From the NCBI GenBank assembly GCA_035344155.1, contig DAORAL010000027.1, positions 1-64,000 of the forward strand: DNA of 64,000 nucleotides, written 5' to 3'. The notes beneath the pieces were generated by a model, which was not told where the DNA came from, did not search any database, and was given only the letters and a program-made list of their open reading frames with translations. This DNA is from UBA1845 sp002338715. GTDB taxonomy: Bacteria; Planctomycetota; Phycisphaerae; UBA1845. Shown in pieces: positions 30,321 through 38,503 of the stretch. The translations under genes and the position numbers were made by a program. Numbering within the stretch: the first letter of the stretch is position 1; the number at the start of each line of letters is the position of its first letter.

Positions 30321-30343
30321 GAGCAGTATTTGGAGATTATGCT

Positions 30344-32110
30344 ATGAAGACACACTGCTTTCGACTCATCGTCCTCGCAACCCTGCTGCCTTCACTGGCA
30401 TGCCGTTATCAAGTTCATCATCTCACGGCAGACAAGCAGGCGCCGGGTCCCGGTATCGTTTATGCGCTGCCGAGTACGCGACTCAATGTCGCCATCCCCG
30501 TTACTAAAACAACAATTCGGCCCGGACCGTACTATGCATATGCCGCTGCGATCGGCATTGAAGTTCCGAAAGAACTCCGCGATGCGATTCCGGAATCTAC
30601 GTACGAAAAATATTTGCAGGACGCACTAGTAACGTACTTCGATGCAGAGCAATACGTCAGCGAATATATAGCACTGCAAGAGATTGATGGCAAAATCCTC
30701 GAGTTGCGAGAGAAACTCCGCGAGGCAAGACTCAGTGCAAACCAGCAGAATGATGTCGTGCATCTTAAGGGTGTTGTCAAAGAAGAAATCGACGCACTCG
30801 AAGCTGAAAAGAAAAAATTCCAAAATGAGGCTACTTTGCGGCGCCGGACTGAGGAAGCGGCATTCGAGGCGGTCCCAAATTTTAGAGATACCAAGAGCGT
30901 GACACGCTTCAAGATCGGTTCGCCAGAACTGTCAACCACCAGTGAGCCAGATCACAATCACGTCTACGTAATTGAACTCAAAACCCTACCGTCTCAAAAT
31001 CGATACTGGTACACGAAGTTGACCGAGTTGGGCATCATCGTTAATGCCAAGAGTTCCCTGAAAGACCGCACACCGGAATACGTCGTTGCGACGGCAGCAG
31101 CCGCATTCAAAATTGCAGGCGCGCTCGAGGCCTCCCCCGGCTTAGCTTCCGAACAGGCAACGGACCTCGCACTCACTACACCATTCGACAAGGCAAAAGT
31201 CATCGCCGACCGCATCAACGAACTTGAGGGGCGTCGTGAGGATCTCCTTGTTTCCGAATCGGCAAAGCTCGATCCAGAGACTTTGAAAGCTCGGATGGAG
31301 GCCATTGACAAAGCCATTGCGGATTTGACAACCGCCTTCTACGCCAAGGAGATCTCAGCCGGCGTGGTTCACTGCACTGTCTTGTGCGGCAGCGGAGGGG
31401 CAAATCTCGAGCTGGTCAACCTTCATGAGGGGAAAGGCTTCACTCTCGCTGCAGATGCCGCAGCCGCAAGCGTGCAAATCCCCAGAGGGTTTGGCGCCAG
31501 TGGTTCAGGCGGATCATCCAAGACGCTGACACTATCTATCGCGCGTTCACCGGACCATCAGTCAGCCAAGGTCGTGCAAGATGCCCTGGCGAAATCCGAC
31601 GAGATGGGGATCTGGAGCAAGTACAAGGAAGGCGATCTCAGCTACCGCTACAGGATCCCTGCTTTGGGACGGGTTCAGATCAGCCTCGGCGACGACACGC
31701 TCGCAGACCAACGCATCGCGTTCGCCCAGTTCGGTGCGGTGTATGGACTGCCATCAGGATTCTCATCGTTTGACAGCAGCTTTGAAAACATGGTGTTTTC
31801 CGAGATTACCGGTGCGCTTAGAGAGATCGAAGCGAAGACCACCGCCCTTGACCCGAAGTTGATAACAGATTTGGGCGACGCGGCCACCGAGTATGCTAAG
31901 GCTCTCGCGGCGCAAAACGCGGCGGCTGACGGTCCTTCAGGTCTTGCACAATTCAAGTCGCGCCTTGATGAGTTGGTCGCACTCTTGCCAATGGCTGATG
32001 CACTCGGTGTCCCTATTCCGGCCAAGCTTCTCGCATTGGCAAACAAGGGAGGTGGAGAAGACAAGGGCAAGGATGGCGGGAGTGATGAAGGGGACGGAGA
32101 CGGATCGTAA
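30344..32110 (+). CDS. DUF4831-like lipoprotein
   Basis: A 588-residue putative lipoprotein. The signal peptide ends in the lipobox LACR (Cys at residue 20). The start of the mature protein, GIVYALPSTRLNVAIPVTKT followed by a PGPYYAYAA segment, and the late SYRYRIPALGRVQISL and AFAQFGAVYGLPS resemble the DUF4831 pattern, whose function is unknown. A coiled coil is likely at about residues 115-175 and another helix at about 285-330. The C-terminus is Gly, Asp and Lys rich (GGGEDKGKDGGSDEG). The ATG at 30344 lies 23 bp after the protease gene, so the two are probably cotranscribed. The family assignment is by eye and moderately sure. Confidence 0.62.
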   Translation: MKTHCFRLIVLATLLPSLACRYQVHHLTADKQAPGPGIVYALPSTRLNVAIPVTKTTIRPGPYYAYAAAIGIEVPKELRDAIPESTYEKYLQDALVTYFDAEQYVSEYIALQEIDGKILELREKLREARLSANQQNDVVHLKGVVKEEIDALEAEKKKFQNEATLRRRTEEAAFEAVPNFRDTKSVTRFKIGSPELSTTSEPDHNHVYVIELKTLPSQNRYWYTKLTELGIIVNAKSSLKDRTPEYVVATAAAAFKIAGALEASPGLASEQATDLALTTPFDKAKVIADRINELEGRREDLLVSESAKLDPETLKARMEAIDKAIADLTTAFYAKEISAGVVHCTVLCGSGGANLELVNLHEGKGFTLAADAAAASVQIPRGFGASGSGGSSKTLTLSIARSPDHQSAKVVQDALAKSDEMGIWSKYKEGDLSYRYRIPALGRVQISLGDDTLADQRIAFAQFGAVYGLPSGFSSFDSSFENMVFSEITGALREIEAKTTALDPKLITDLGDAATEYAKALAAQNAAADGPSGLAQFKSRLDELVALLPMADALGVPIPAKLLALANKGGGEDKGKDGGSDEGDGDGS

Positions 32111-32184
32111 CGAGGCTGCATCTTATTAACTCGGTTCGTCGTCACCTTGTTACTGATTCAGCCCATGACGGTTTGGAGAACCCA

Positions 32185-34122
32185 ATGGTCCATCTGAAGC
32201 CAAACTCACTCGCTGTGTGGTCAAGTTGCATTGCACTGGCAATGATGTTGATTGGATGCGACGTATTTCCATGTTCGCTCGATGACTGTGAAAATGCATT
32301 CTGTGTCCCTGACAATGATCGAAGCCCAGGTTGCATCTATGACATTCCCAACAACCCACTTTGGCCCGTTTCCATTGGAGACGATGAACCACAGACCCAT
32401 GTGTTGATCATCCCAGGAATTATTGGCGCGCCCAAATGTGAAGATGTCCTTTTTGGCGTAGACATTGAGCTATCGCTAGAAGCAAATCTCGTGGATGAAT
32501 TGCGACAATTCTCAACCGCCAGTGTTCAGATTTGGGATTGGACGCAGGGCCTTGATGTCGATGTGTGCAACATCCTTGAGAGCATCGACGAGGATGAACT
32601 GACCAGTCGCCTGATTGAGGACCGGCGAATTCGCCGGTTGGGGTTTGATCTGGCGTTTCAGATCGCTGCCTGGAGAGCCAAACCGTGGAATGCCAATCGA
32701 CGGCTGACGATCATGTGTGGATCGGGTGGTGCGCTGGTTGCAACTGCGGCAGCCGAAGCCACGTGCGGCGGCGTACCGTTGCTCAGCGGAGATGTATTCC
32801 ACCGAGTGGTATTTGTTTCGGCGGCCATAAGCACAAACCATTCACTGGAAAATCTGGCCCGCATCACGACGGACGGGATTTACAACTACTACAGTTACGC
32901 TGACGCAACTCTGCAGGGCTATCTCTGCAAAGGAGGCGATTCCTTTGAATACGCGTGGCCGGCTGCCGGGCGATTCGGTTATCGAAGCAACAGCGAAAAC
33001 GCCTCGCTGGTCAGGGCTCAATTCGGCTGGCTTCCGAAATACGCGAGTGACAACAACAATGGCGAGCACATGAACGCATATCGGCTGGAGTTCTTCCGCC
33101 GCTACTTGCGCCCGGTTGTACTTGGTGACGCGATTCCTGGCGGCTGGATAGAAAGACCAGCGCCACCCGCCGCACCCAATACAATTGAACCCGACTACAT
33201 TGACGCTATCGCACTTTCAGATGGACCGATTCAGCCGTTGTCCGACTTGCCATCGATAAAGGATTCGATTGACGGCGATCTTGTGCTCATCGTCCCGGGT
33301 CACGAACGGTCAAACAACGTGTCATCGTTACGGCGATCGATTGACGACATTGATGGCATGTCGGCGGTCGTTTGGGATTGGACAGAAGCTGACGCAATCG
33401 ATTCGCTTGACGAGTCAGAGCGCTTGGACGGTGAGATAGTTGGACGGGTGGCGGTTGGCCTCGCATCCGAAGTGGCCCGCTGGAAAGCGGCTCATCCAGA
33501 TCGCCGCATACACTTGTTTGCCCATTCGGGCGGCGTCTTGGTCAGCGTGCTTGCTTGCGGGCTTGACGTGGGCGCCTCAGAAACGGCGCGAATCCCCGAT
33601 GGCGCGTTCGAGTCGATCATGTTCACATCCGGCGTCACATCAAGCGGGCGAAGTCTCGACGACGTTTTTCGCTGTTCAAGCGGTCGCGTATTCAATTATT
33701 ACAGCAGTGCAAATGACGTCCTCGTCGGTGACGAATATCGCTGCGACTCAGACGACGACGCGAACCTGTTCGAACGTCTAAACAACGAACTCAATGCAAC
33801 AGTCGAAAATGCTGTCCGTTGGCCAGCGATCGGACGATTCGGGAATCGCAGCCTCGACACATTTGCCAGTGACGCATCGGCCCGCCTGCTTCAACTCGGT
33901 TGGACAACTGCGTATGAGTCATATTCCAATCGCGGTGATCATGGGGATGAACTTGGCAGTCAATTCGCCGAATCATTTATCGTCCCGATCTTTACTGGAG
34001 CCGCCCCCGAATCACTCGGCTGGAGTAAGGATTTGCTCGATGAGTACGAGGATGGTGATCCGGGAGACGATCGTACCGTCATCGAAAACGTGTGCGACGC
34101 ATTTGATTCGATCAATGGATAG
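32185..34122 (+). CDS. Lipoprotein with two tandem alpha/beta-hydrolase-like domains
   Basis: A 645-residue lipoprotein (lipobox MLIGC). Two related domains follow: repeat A (about residues 70-330) begins THVLIIPGIIG and has VQIWDWTQG and LTIMCGSGGALVA, and repeat B (about 360-630) begins DLVLIVPGHER and has AVVWDWTEA and IHLFAHSGGVLVS. The GxSGG element matches a lipase nucleophile elbow in position. Repeat B keeps the His before Ser (HSGG) while repeat A has GSGG. Each repeat also has an FNYYS or YNYYS block and an AIGRFGNRS or AAGRFGYRS block, which shows internal duplication. ATG at 32185 is preferred because GGAG lies 7 nt upstream. Substrate and activity are unknown. Confidence 0.7.
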   Translation: MVHLKPNSLAVWSSCIALAMMLIGCDVFPCSLDDCENAFCVPDNDRSPGCIYDIPNNPLWPVSIGDDEPQTHVLIIPGIIGAPKCEDVLFGVDIELSLEANLVDELRQFSTASVQIWDWTQGLDVDVCNILESIDEDELTSRLIEDRRIRRLGFDLAFQIAAWRAKPWNANRRLTIMCGSGGALVATAAAEATCGGVPLLSGDVFHRVVFVSAAISTNHSLENLARITTDGIYNYYSYADATLQGYLCKGGDSFEYAWPAAGRFGYRSNSENASLVRAQFGWLPKYASDNNNGEHMNAYRLEFFRRYLRPVVLGDAIPGGWIERPAPPAAPNTIEPDYIDAIALSDGPIQPLSDLPSIKDSIDGDLVLIVPGHERSNNVSSLRRSIDDIDGMSAVVWDWTEADAIDSLDESERLDGEIVGRVAVGLASEVARWKAAHPDRRIHLFAHSGGVLVSVLACGLDVGASETARIPDGAFESIMFTSGVTSSGRSLDDVFRCSSGRVFNYYSSANDVLVGDEYRCDSDDDANLFERLNNELNATVENAVRWPAIGRFGNRSLDTFASDASARLLQLGWTTAYESYSNRGDHGDELGSQFAESFIVPIFTGAAPESLGWSKDLLDEYEDGDPGDDRTVIENVCDAFDSING

Positions 34123-34212
34123 CGGTTCACAAGAACCGTGAACGGTTACTCGAGTTGACACTCGGAAGACGGCCGACGCGTCATCGACTGACACAAAGGA
34201 ACAGGGCAATCC

Positions 34213-34725
34213 ATGGACCCAGAACTCTCTCTAGCTGCGACCGGATACGAGCAAGTTTCCACCGGCTACACGACAGCCGTGGAAGTAACCAAATTCACAT
34301 GGAGTATGTTTTATGCCCGTGCAATCGCATTGCTTACTGCCGCAGGATATATCTGCGTCAACCATTCAGAATTCTGGTGGGTTGCAACCCTCCTGCTAAT
34401 GGCGAATGCTGGCATGACGTTCGTTGTGACTTCCAGGCAAATGGAAGCAAATCAAATCGTGATTCGCAAGTGCATGGCCGCGGGCATCGAATTGGAGCGC
34501 CGGCACAACGCGTTTGGCTATCGATTTCGTCTCGACGGTTTGGGTGGTCAGATAAACGAACTCAGTGAGCAAAACGCAACGGTGGCTGAGGTGTTGGCCG
34601 CAGCAGATGCCGCCACCGGTGTTCCTTTTCAAGAAGTTGGCGTAACGCCGAAGACAACGACATTGTGCCGATGTTATGCCACGGCATTTGTCCTTCTTGC
34701 CTTCATCACGATGTTCGCCCATTAG
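34213..34725 (+). CDS. Small membrane protein of unknown function
   Basis: A 170-residue protein with two close transmembrane segments (about residues 37-52 and 57-75), a soluble middle (80-150) containing GIELERRHNAFGYRFRLDGL, and a third hydrophobic helix at the very C-terminus (about 150-168). I do not recognise a family. The two-helix-plus-soluble layout resembles small membrane effectors or sensors, but no diagnostic motif is present. It is the last gene before the right boundary repeat and continues the plus-strand run of the island, 90 bp after the hydrolase-like gene. Confidence 0.65.
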   Translation: MDPELSLAATGYEQVSTGYTTAVEVTKFTWSMFYARAIALLTAAGYICVNHSEFWWVATLLLMANAGMTFVVTSRQMEANQIVIRKCMAAGIELERRHNAFGYRFRLDGLGGQINELSEQNATVAEVLAAADAATGVPFQEVGVTPKTTTLCRCYATAFVLLAFITMFAH

Positions 34726-34973
34726 CTGAAACGGGTTGAATCGCTGGCCAACTAATTGAGTCACTGGACTGCCAGTATGTTCGCCTGGGTCTGCGACCAG
34801 AGGGGAAGAAAACTGGCTCCTTGCTCTCTTGCGTCGCTTCTGCGTCAGTCTCCATCGGGTTTCGACAAGGGGTTGGTTCCGAAACCAGTGTGCTCAGAGT
34901 CTGTAATGGCTTATGACGCTCGATTTCAGCCGTAAACTCAGTCTCTCCAGCCATTTAGGCAATGAGTCGCTGC

Positions 34974-35015
34974 TTCATAGCTCGCAGGTCAATGGTTCGA
35001 GTCCAATCGCCGCTA
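34974..35015 (+). repeat. Right boundary repeat (attR-like), partial tRNA-Met copy
   Basis: 39/42 identical to 24851-24892. Mismatches are at 34982, 34991 and 35006. The second and third affect the T-stem (AATGG opposite CCAAT) and break a pair. No acceptor 5' half or D-arm precedes it, so it cannot make a tRNA. It marks the far end of the candidate island. Confidence 0.7.
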
Positions 35016-35109
35016 GTATAGGCCAGCGAACGCTAGTCTTATTGTTCTGCCGATTGGCGACATATTCGACACATGAGTAGGACTGTTTGACTTGGTGCAT
35101 TTAGGAAAC

Positions 35110-35901
35110 TCAAACGAGACGGGACGCTCGCACACAAGATTCTAGGGACTCCGCCAAAAGACTGATATTGGAAGTACGGTAAATTGTGGACTCACGTGCG
35201 AGAAACTTCACAAATGCCCCAGGGCTCAGAACCCAAACCTCAACTCCCTTGGGCTGTTTCTCAACCCACCACCCCGGATAAAGCACGACCGCACGCATCT
35301 TGGGCCGACGATTCGTGATCTTGATCAGCAGATTTGCGATGTGATCTCGACAGGCCTTTGCCTGCGCGATCGGATCGCGATCCGGCTCGTGGTTTCCGAG
35401 GCGGACTTTCTCGCCGTCGTACTTGATCGTGGCGCTGCCGTTGGTTGGTTTGCTGGGCGTCTTGGTTTCAATGACGAACACGCCAGCCGGGCCGATTAGC
35501 ACGTGGTCGATGTTGAAGCCATCGCATGGAATGTCGTGGTAGACGCGATAACCCTTTTCTCGGGTCTGTTCGAGAAGCTGCCCAACCGTCCGTTCGCCTT
35601 CAGCACCTTGAACGTAATTGCGAATTTCCTTGATATGCGACCGTATCTTGAACGCCCCGATGATTCCGACAACGAGCGTGACGAAGGCGAAGTAGCCTGG
35701 ATGAAGCGGCCTCTTGGTGTACCAGATGACAGCCTGCACCAACGTCAAGCAGAGGAAGCCTCCCATCATCGCAAACCAGAAGGCCACATAGTCGTCAAAG
35801 ATGTCGCGGGCTTTTGCGTACGCCGAATCACCGGCTTGCGGGAGCGGGTCTTGACGGAGCGGGCTGCGTGTGGGCGTTCGTTTCTTTTTCTTTACCGACA
35901 T
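35110..35901 (-). CDS. NERD domain protein, membrane-anchored
   Basis: A 263-residue protein with two transmembrane helices (about residues 40-60 and 67-84) and a nuclease-related NERD domain (about 98-215). The conserved pattern EGERTVGQLLE, GYRVYHDIP, IDHVLIGPAGVFVIETKT and AQAKACRDHI is intact, including the Asp, Glu and Lys of the predicted nuclease-like core. NERD proteins are thought to act on DNA but activity is rarely shown. It starts at the ATG at 35901 and lies just outside the right boundary repeat, reading towards it. Confidence 0.85.
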   Translation of the reverse strand: MSVKKKKRTPTRSPLRQDPLPQAGDSAYAKARDIFDDYVAFWFAMMGGFLCLTLVQAVIWYTKRPLHPGYFAFVTLVVGIIGAFKIRSHIKEIRNYVQGAEGERTVGQLLEQTREKGYRVYHDIPCDGFNIDHVLIGPAGVFVIETKTPSKPTNGSATIKYDGEKVRLGNHEPDRDPIAQAKACRDHIANLLIKITNRRPKMRAVVLYPGWWVEKQPKGVEVWVLSPGAFVKFLARESTIYRTSNISLLAESLESCVRASRLV

Positions 35902-36064
35902 TGCGTGGACCAGAGACTAACCCAAGTGACTTGCGTTGAATCTATCTGCTCCAATCTTCGCCAGTTTGGTGTTTGTATGCAACTGTTTGTACTTGGGCTG
36001 CGAATACACGAACTGTCCGGTTTGGTGATTGGCACCAACTTTATCGCGCTGCAATCTACTCAGG

Positions 36065-36445
36065 TTACTTGGATTTCTTTTCGCGAAAACTCGGTGGTTT
36101 CGCGAGTGTAAACAGCACGACCTCTTCGCCAGTCTTTGTGCTGATGTCGTGATGCAGGCTGGTGACCTTCACGTCGGTGACCTGTTGAACCATTTCTTCG
36201 AGTTTCTGTCGGGCAGTTTCGATCAGCTGCGTTCGAACCTGTTTCAGCAGTTCTCTACCTTTTGCCTCTGGTAGCGATGCAACCAGTTGCTGTTCAGCAG
36301 CCGTCAACACGCCCAGGAGACGAACGACAAGAAGGTCGCCAATCAAATGTGCACGAACGTCCGCCGGACCGCGTCCCATATAGTCCTGTTCAAATTGACG
36401 GAGCCCTTGACAAATCTCGGCTTCGATCTCTCCCTGAGTTTTCAT
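36065..36445 (-). CDS. DUF2294 family protein (copy 1)
   Basis: A 126-residue cytoplasmic protein of the DUF2294 family. The pattern matches closely: GRGPADVRAHLIGDLLVVRL, LGVLTAAEQQL, GRELLKQVRTQLIE and the final SLHHDISTKTGEEVVLFTL. The family's function is unknown. The ATG at 36445 is the natural family start; an upstream in-frame start at 36517 adds sequence foreign to the family. A second, more divergent member lies 650 bp away on the other strand (37100-37528), with a candidate small RNA between them. Confidence 0.82.
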   Translation of the reverse strand: MKTQGEIEAEICQGLRQFEQDYMGRGPADVRAHLIGDLLVVRLLGVLTAAEQQLVASLPEAKGRELLKQVRTQLIETARQKLEEMVQQVTDVKVTSLHHDISTKTGEEVVLFTLAKPPSFREKKSK

Positions 36446-36559
36446 AACGGTTCTCAAAAACACGCTTGGCGATGTTTGAAAGGGAATTGTCGAGCAACAA
36501 ACACGTTGCCTGCGCAAATCTGTGTCCGGTTGAAGCCATGTCAGTTAAGTGCGATCAAC

Positions 36560-36587
36560 TTGCTATTTTCACGGATTAGCGTATACT
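36560..36587 (+). promoter_or_regulatory. Candidate promoter of the 36.6-kb RNA
   Basis: TTGCTA (36560-36565) and TATACT (36582-36587) with a 16-bp spacer. The -10 is 5/6 to consensus and the -35 is 4/6. No gene starts within the next 250 bp except a doubtful short frame. Confidence 0.5.
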
Positions 36588-36593
36588 ACATTT

Positions 36594-36787
36594 AACGTGG
36601 TTTCGCCGCAATGTGTTCCGCAATGTGTTGTGGTCTAATCGCAACGCAGAACAGAACGCCCAACGCAGTGGCCCGCGAATAATTCGGAAGACGATTTGAA
36701 GGATTGCCCGGCCCTGTCGGGAAATCAGTTAACGAGTATGCCGATGTGATGGAGTGCCCTCTGGCACCTGATCACATCGGTTTTTTT
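36594..36787 (+). ncRNA. Candidate small RNA or attenuator leader
   Basis: A predicted transcript of about 194 nt runs from the promoter at 36560 to an unusually strong terminator. That terminator has a perfect 10-bp stem CCGATGTGAT/ATCACATCGG (36741-36750, 36771-36780) with an inner GTGCC/GGCAC stem and a seven-T run. Upstream is a CCCG/CGGG hairpin in CCCGGCCCTGTCGGG. No open frame of note lies inside. It could be a free-standing RNA or a terminator-controlled leader for the genes downstream (36854, 37100). No known RNA family was recognised. Confidence 0.5.
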
Positions 36788-36853
36788 GTGTCCATGAATA
36801 TCAATGCTTGTCGATCATGCGCCGCCGACTCGGAAGCTGAAAGAAACACCATC

Positions 36854-36970
36854 ATGAATAGAAAATACGGTCTGAGATTTCAGACACTGCGCCTTGCATC
36901 GATCACAGCGTTGATCGTGTCGATCCCGACGACGGCCGACGCGACCAATGATGCTCCTGCAAGTCCATGA
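36854..36970 (+). CDS. Possible 38-residue signal-peptide-like frame
   Basis: A short frame beginning MNRKYGLRFQTLRLASITAL, with a basic start, a hydrophobic core and TADA before a short tail, then a stop. It resembles the signal peptide of a lost exported protein or a tiny exported peptide. There is no good ribosome site, so it may be a remnant. Confidence 0.25.
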   Translation: MNRKYGLRFQTLRLASITALIVSIPTTADATNDAPASP

Positions 36971-37099
36971 CAACATCCGTCGTGAAGGATTGCGTTTCAC
37001 GTTGTGCAACGGGTCTTTCAAAGTGGATCGGCATTGGGCGATCATGTCGGCACCAGTCTTCCACATCGCCAACGATTGCACCAGCCGGAGAGCATTGCT

Positions 37100-37528
37100 T
37101 TGAACAAGACTGATTCATCAGTGGCCCGTGAAATTGCGCAAGCGGCGTGTGCTTTTGAAACGCAAAGGACAGGCGTTACGCCGACGTCCGTGACGGTTGT
37201 GCTAAGCGAAACAACCTTGGTGATCACGCTTCAGGGCGCTTTGTCCAAAGCCGAACGAGCGCTGGCAATGAGCCCTGAGGGCGCCATCCAAGTGCAGGAT
37301 TTTCACCGCCAGTTGTTTGCCAACGCCTCCGCATCGCTGCGTCGGGAAATCAAGAGAATTACCGGCGTCGACGTGCGAGAAGCTGCCGCGGAAGTCGAGC
37401 CATTTTCAGGCGCTGTGATCGGCGCGTTCACAACGGGAACCTCCGTGCAGGTGTACTTGCTTGCTGACAATGTCCCGCCAGACTCGTGGAGTGGAAGTGC
37501 AACGATCGCTGGCAGGTCGGGCGAGTAA
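37100..37528 (+). CDS. Divergent DUF2294-like protein (copy 2)
   Basis: A 142-residue protein with the same order of elements as the DUF2294 protein on the other strand: SVTVVLSETTLVITLQGALS corresponds to its core strand-helix region, followed by FHRQLFANASASLRREIKRI for the ELLKQVRTQLIE helix, then TGVDVREAAAEVEPFSG and VQVYLLAD. The conserved ISTKTGE block is changed, so it is a distant paralogue. No ATG fits the start; TTG at 37100, with GGAG about 11 nt upstream, is the best choice. It is the first plausible full gene after the candidate RNA. Confidence 0.6.
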   Translation: MNKTDSSVAREIAQAACAFETQRTGVTPTSVTVVLSETTLVITLQGALSKAERALAMSPEGAIQVQDFHRQLFANASASLRREIKRITGVDVREAAAEVEPFSGAVIGAFTTGTSVQVYLLADNVPPDSWSGSATIAGRSGE

Positions 37529-37799
37529 TAATCCACTTTGGACCGATGGGAAACGATGATGGACCGGAAGGATTGTTGATATTGCGGCGTTGAATTCTCG
37601 ACGAAGGGATCCACCCCAATACCGACGATGCCATGTTTTCGTGAGTGAGAGGTTTTTGATTCGCCTCTGTTGATGTGCGGCGGGATGCGCCAGTTGCTTT
37701 CCGACTGCTCAAGAAGAAGCGCCATGGCCGACGGACACCGCATCTTAAGAGGCGGATCCTGTTGGGCAAAGGCGAAAGGGTTTTGACCGGATTTTGACC

Positions 37800-38084
37800 A
37801 TGCTAAACGTAACGGAAGCCGCGCGCGAATGTTTGCGAACGCGGCTGCACAAAGCAAATGCTGAACTCACGACGGCTTTGAGATTCCAGCGCCGCAAGAA
37901 CCGATGGACGTTGCAGTTGGACAGCAAGCGTCCGGATGATACATGCGTGATGCACAAAGGACGCAATGTCCTCTTGATGAGCGCAGAAGTCGCGGAAGCG
38001 ATGGAATCACTAACGCTTGACGCGAAGAACATCAAGGCCGGAACAGGATTGAAGCTTCGCCGCAACAAAAGTTCATGCGGCTAA
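37800..38084 (+). CDS. HesB/IscA-like protein lacking cluster cysteines
   Basis: A 94-residue protein whose N-terminus (LNVTEAARECLRTRL), KRPDDTCVMHKGRNVLLMSA and EAMESLTLDAKNI follow the A-type iron-sulfur carrier (HesB/IscA) fold pattern. The three conserved Cys, including the C-terminal CGCG-type pair, are absent; the only Cys are in non-equivalent places. It therefore probably does not carry a cluster and belongs to the cysteine-less relatives of the family. The ATG at 37800 is the start. The gene lies between the second DUF2294 gene and the desaturase. Family placement is moderately sure. Confidence 0.6.
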   Translation: MLNVTEAARECLRTRLHKANAELTTALRFQRRKNRWTLQLDSKRPDDTCVMHKGRNVLLMSAEVAEAMESLTLDAKNIKAGTGLKLRRNKSSCG

Positions 38085-38503
38085 TCCATGGAATTACCGC
38101 ACCGCACATCGAGTGACGGACTCTTGCGTCCGGGTGAATTGCGCGGATTGCGAAACCGTGGCGGAAGCAGATCAACATCCTCACCGCTTACGCATACTTC
38201 TATCACCCGCTTCGACTGCTGTTCGCGATCGTGCGGGCGACTGGTGTGTGCGGGCTTGCCCAAACGGTGGAGAAAACATCTGGGTGGGTCTTGCGTCTTC
38301 GGTTTGGAAAGATTCGCCGAAAAAGCGCACCGCCGATGAGCGTTTTACCAATGCGGGTTGTTGATGGTGGGCGCGCAAGCCACCAACTCCCCGAGTTCAG
38401 GAATGCCGACCCGGATTCAATCGCGTCGGTCGGACAAGATCAAGTCGGTGGGTGCACCATGGCACTGCCGAATCTCAGCCTTCAATCGTCAGGAGCACAA
38501 ATC
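38085..38503. other. Region upstream of the desaturase gene
   Basis: About 420 bp without a supported gene. The desaturase frame stays open through it, but the codons translate to sequence foreign to the family, and AGGAG sits immediately before the downstream ATG. Frames at 38088-38364 match nothing and may be remnants. Confidence 0.45.

Noticed and set aside
24893..35015. Search for an integrase, recombinase or transposase in the island
   Set aside because: None of the translated frames shows a tyrosine or serine recombinase motif, so no mobility gene is claimed.
38231..38503. N-terminal extension of the desaturase by 91 codons
   Set aside because: The extension is foreign to the family and a clear AGGAG site precedes the ATG at 38504.
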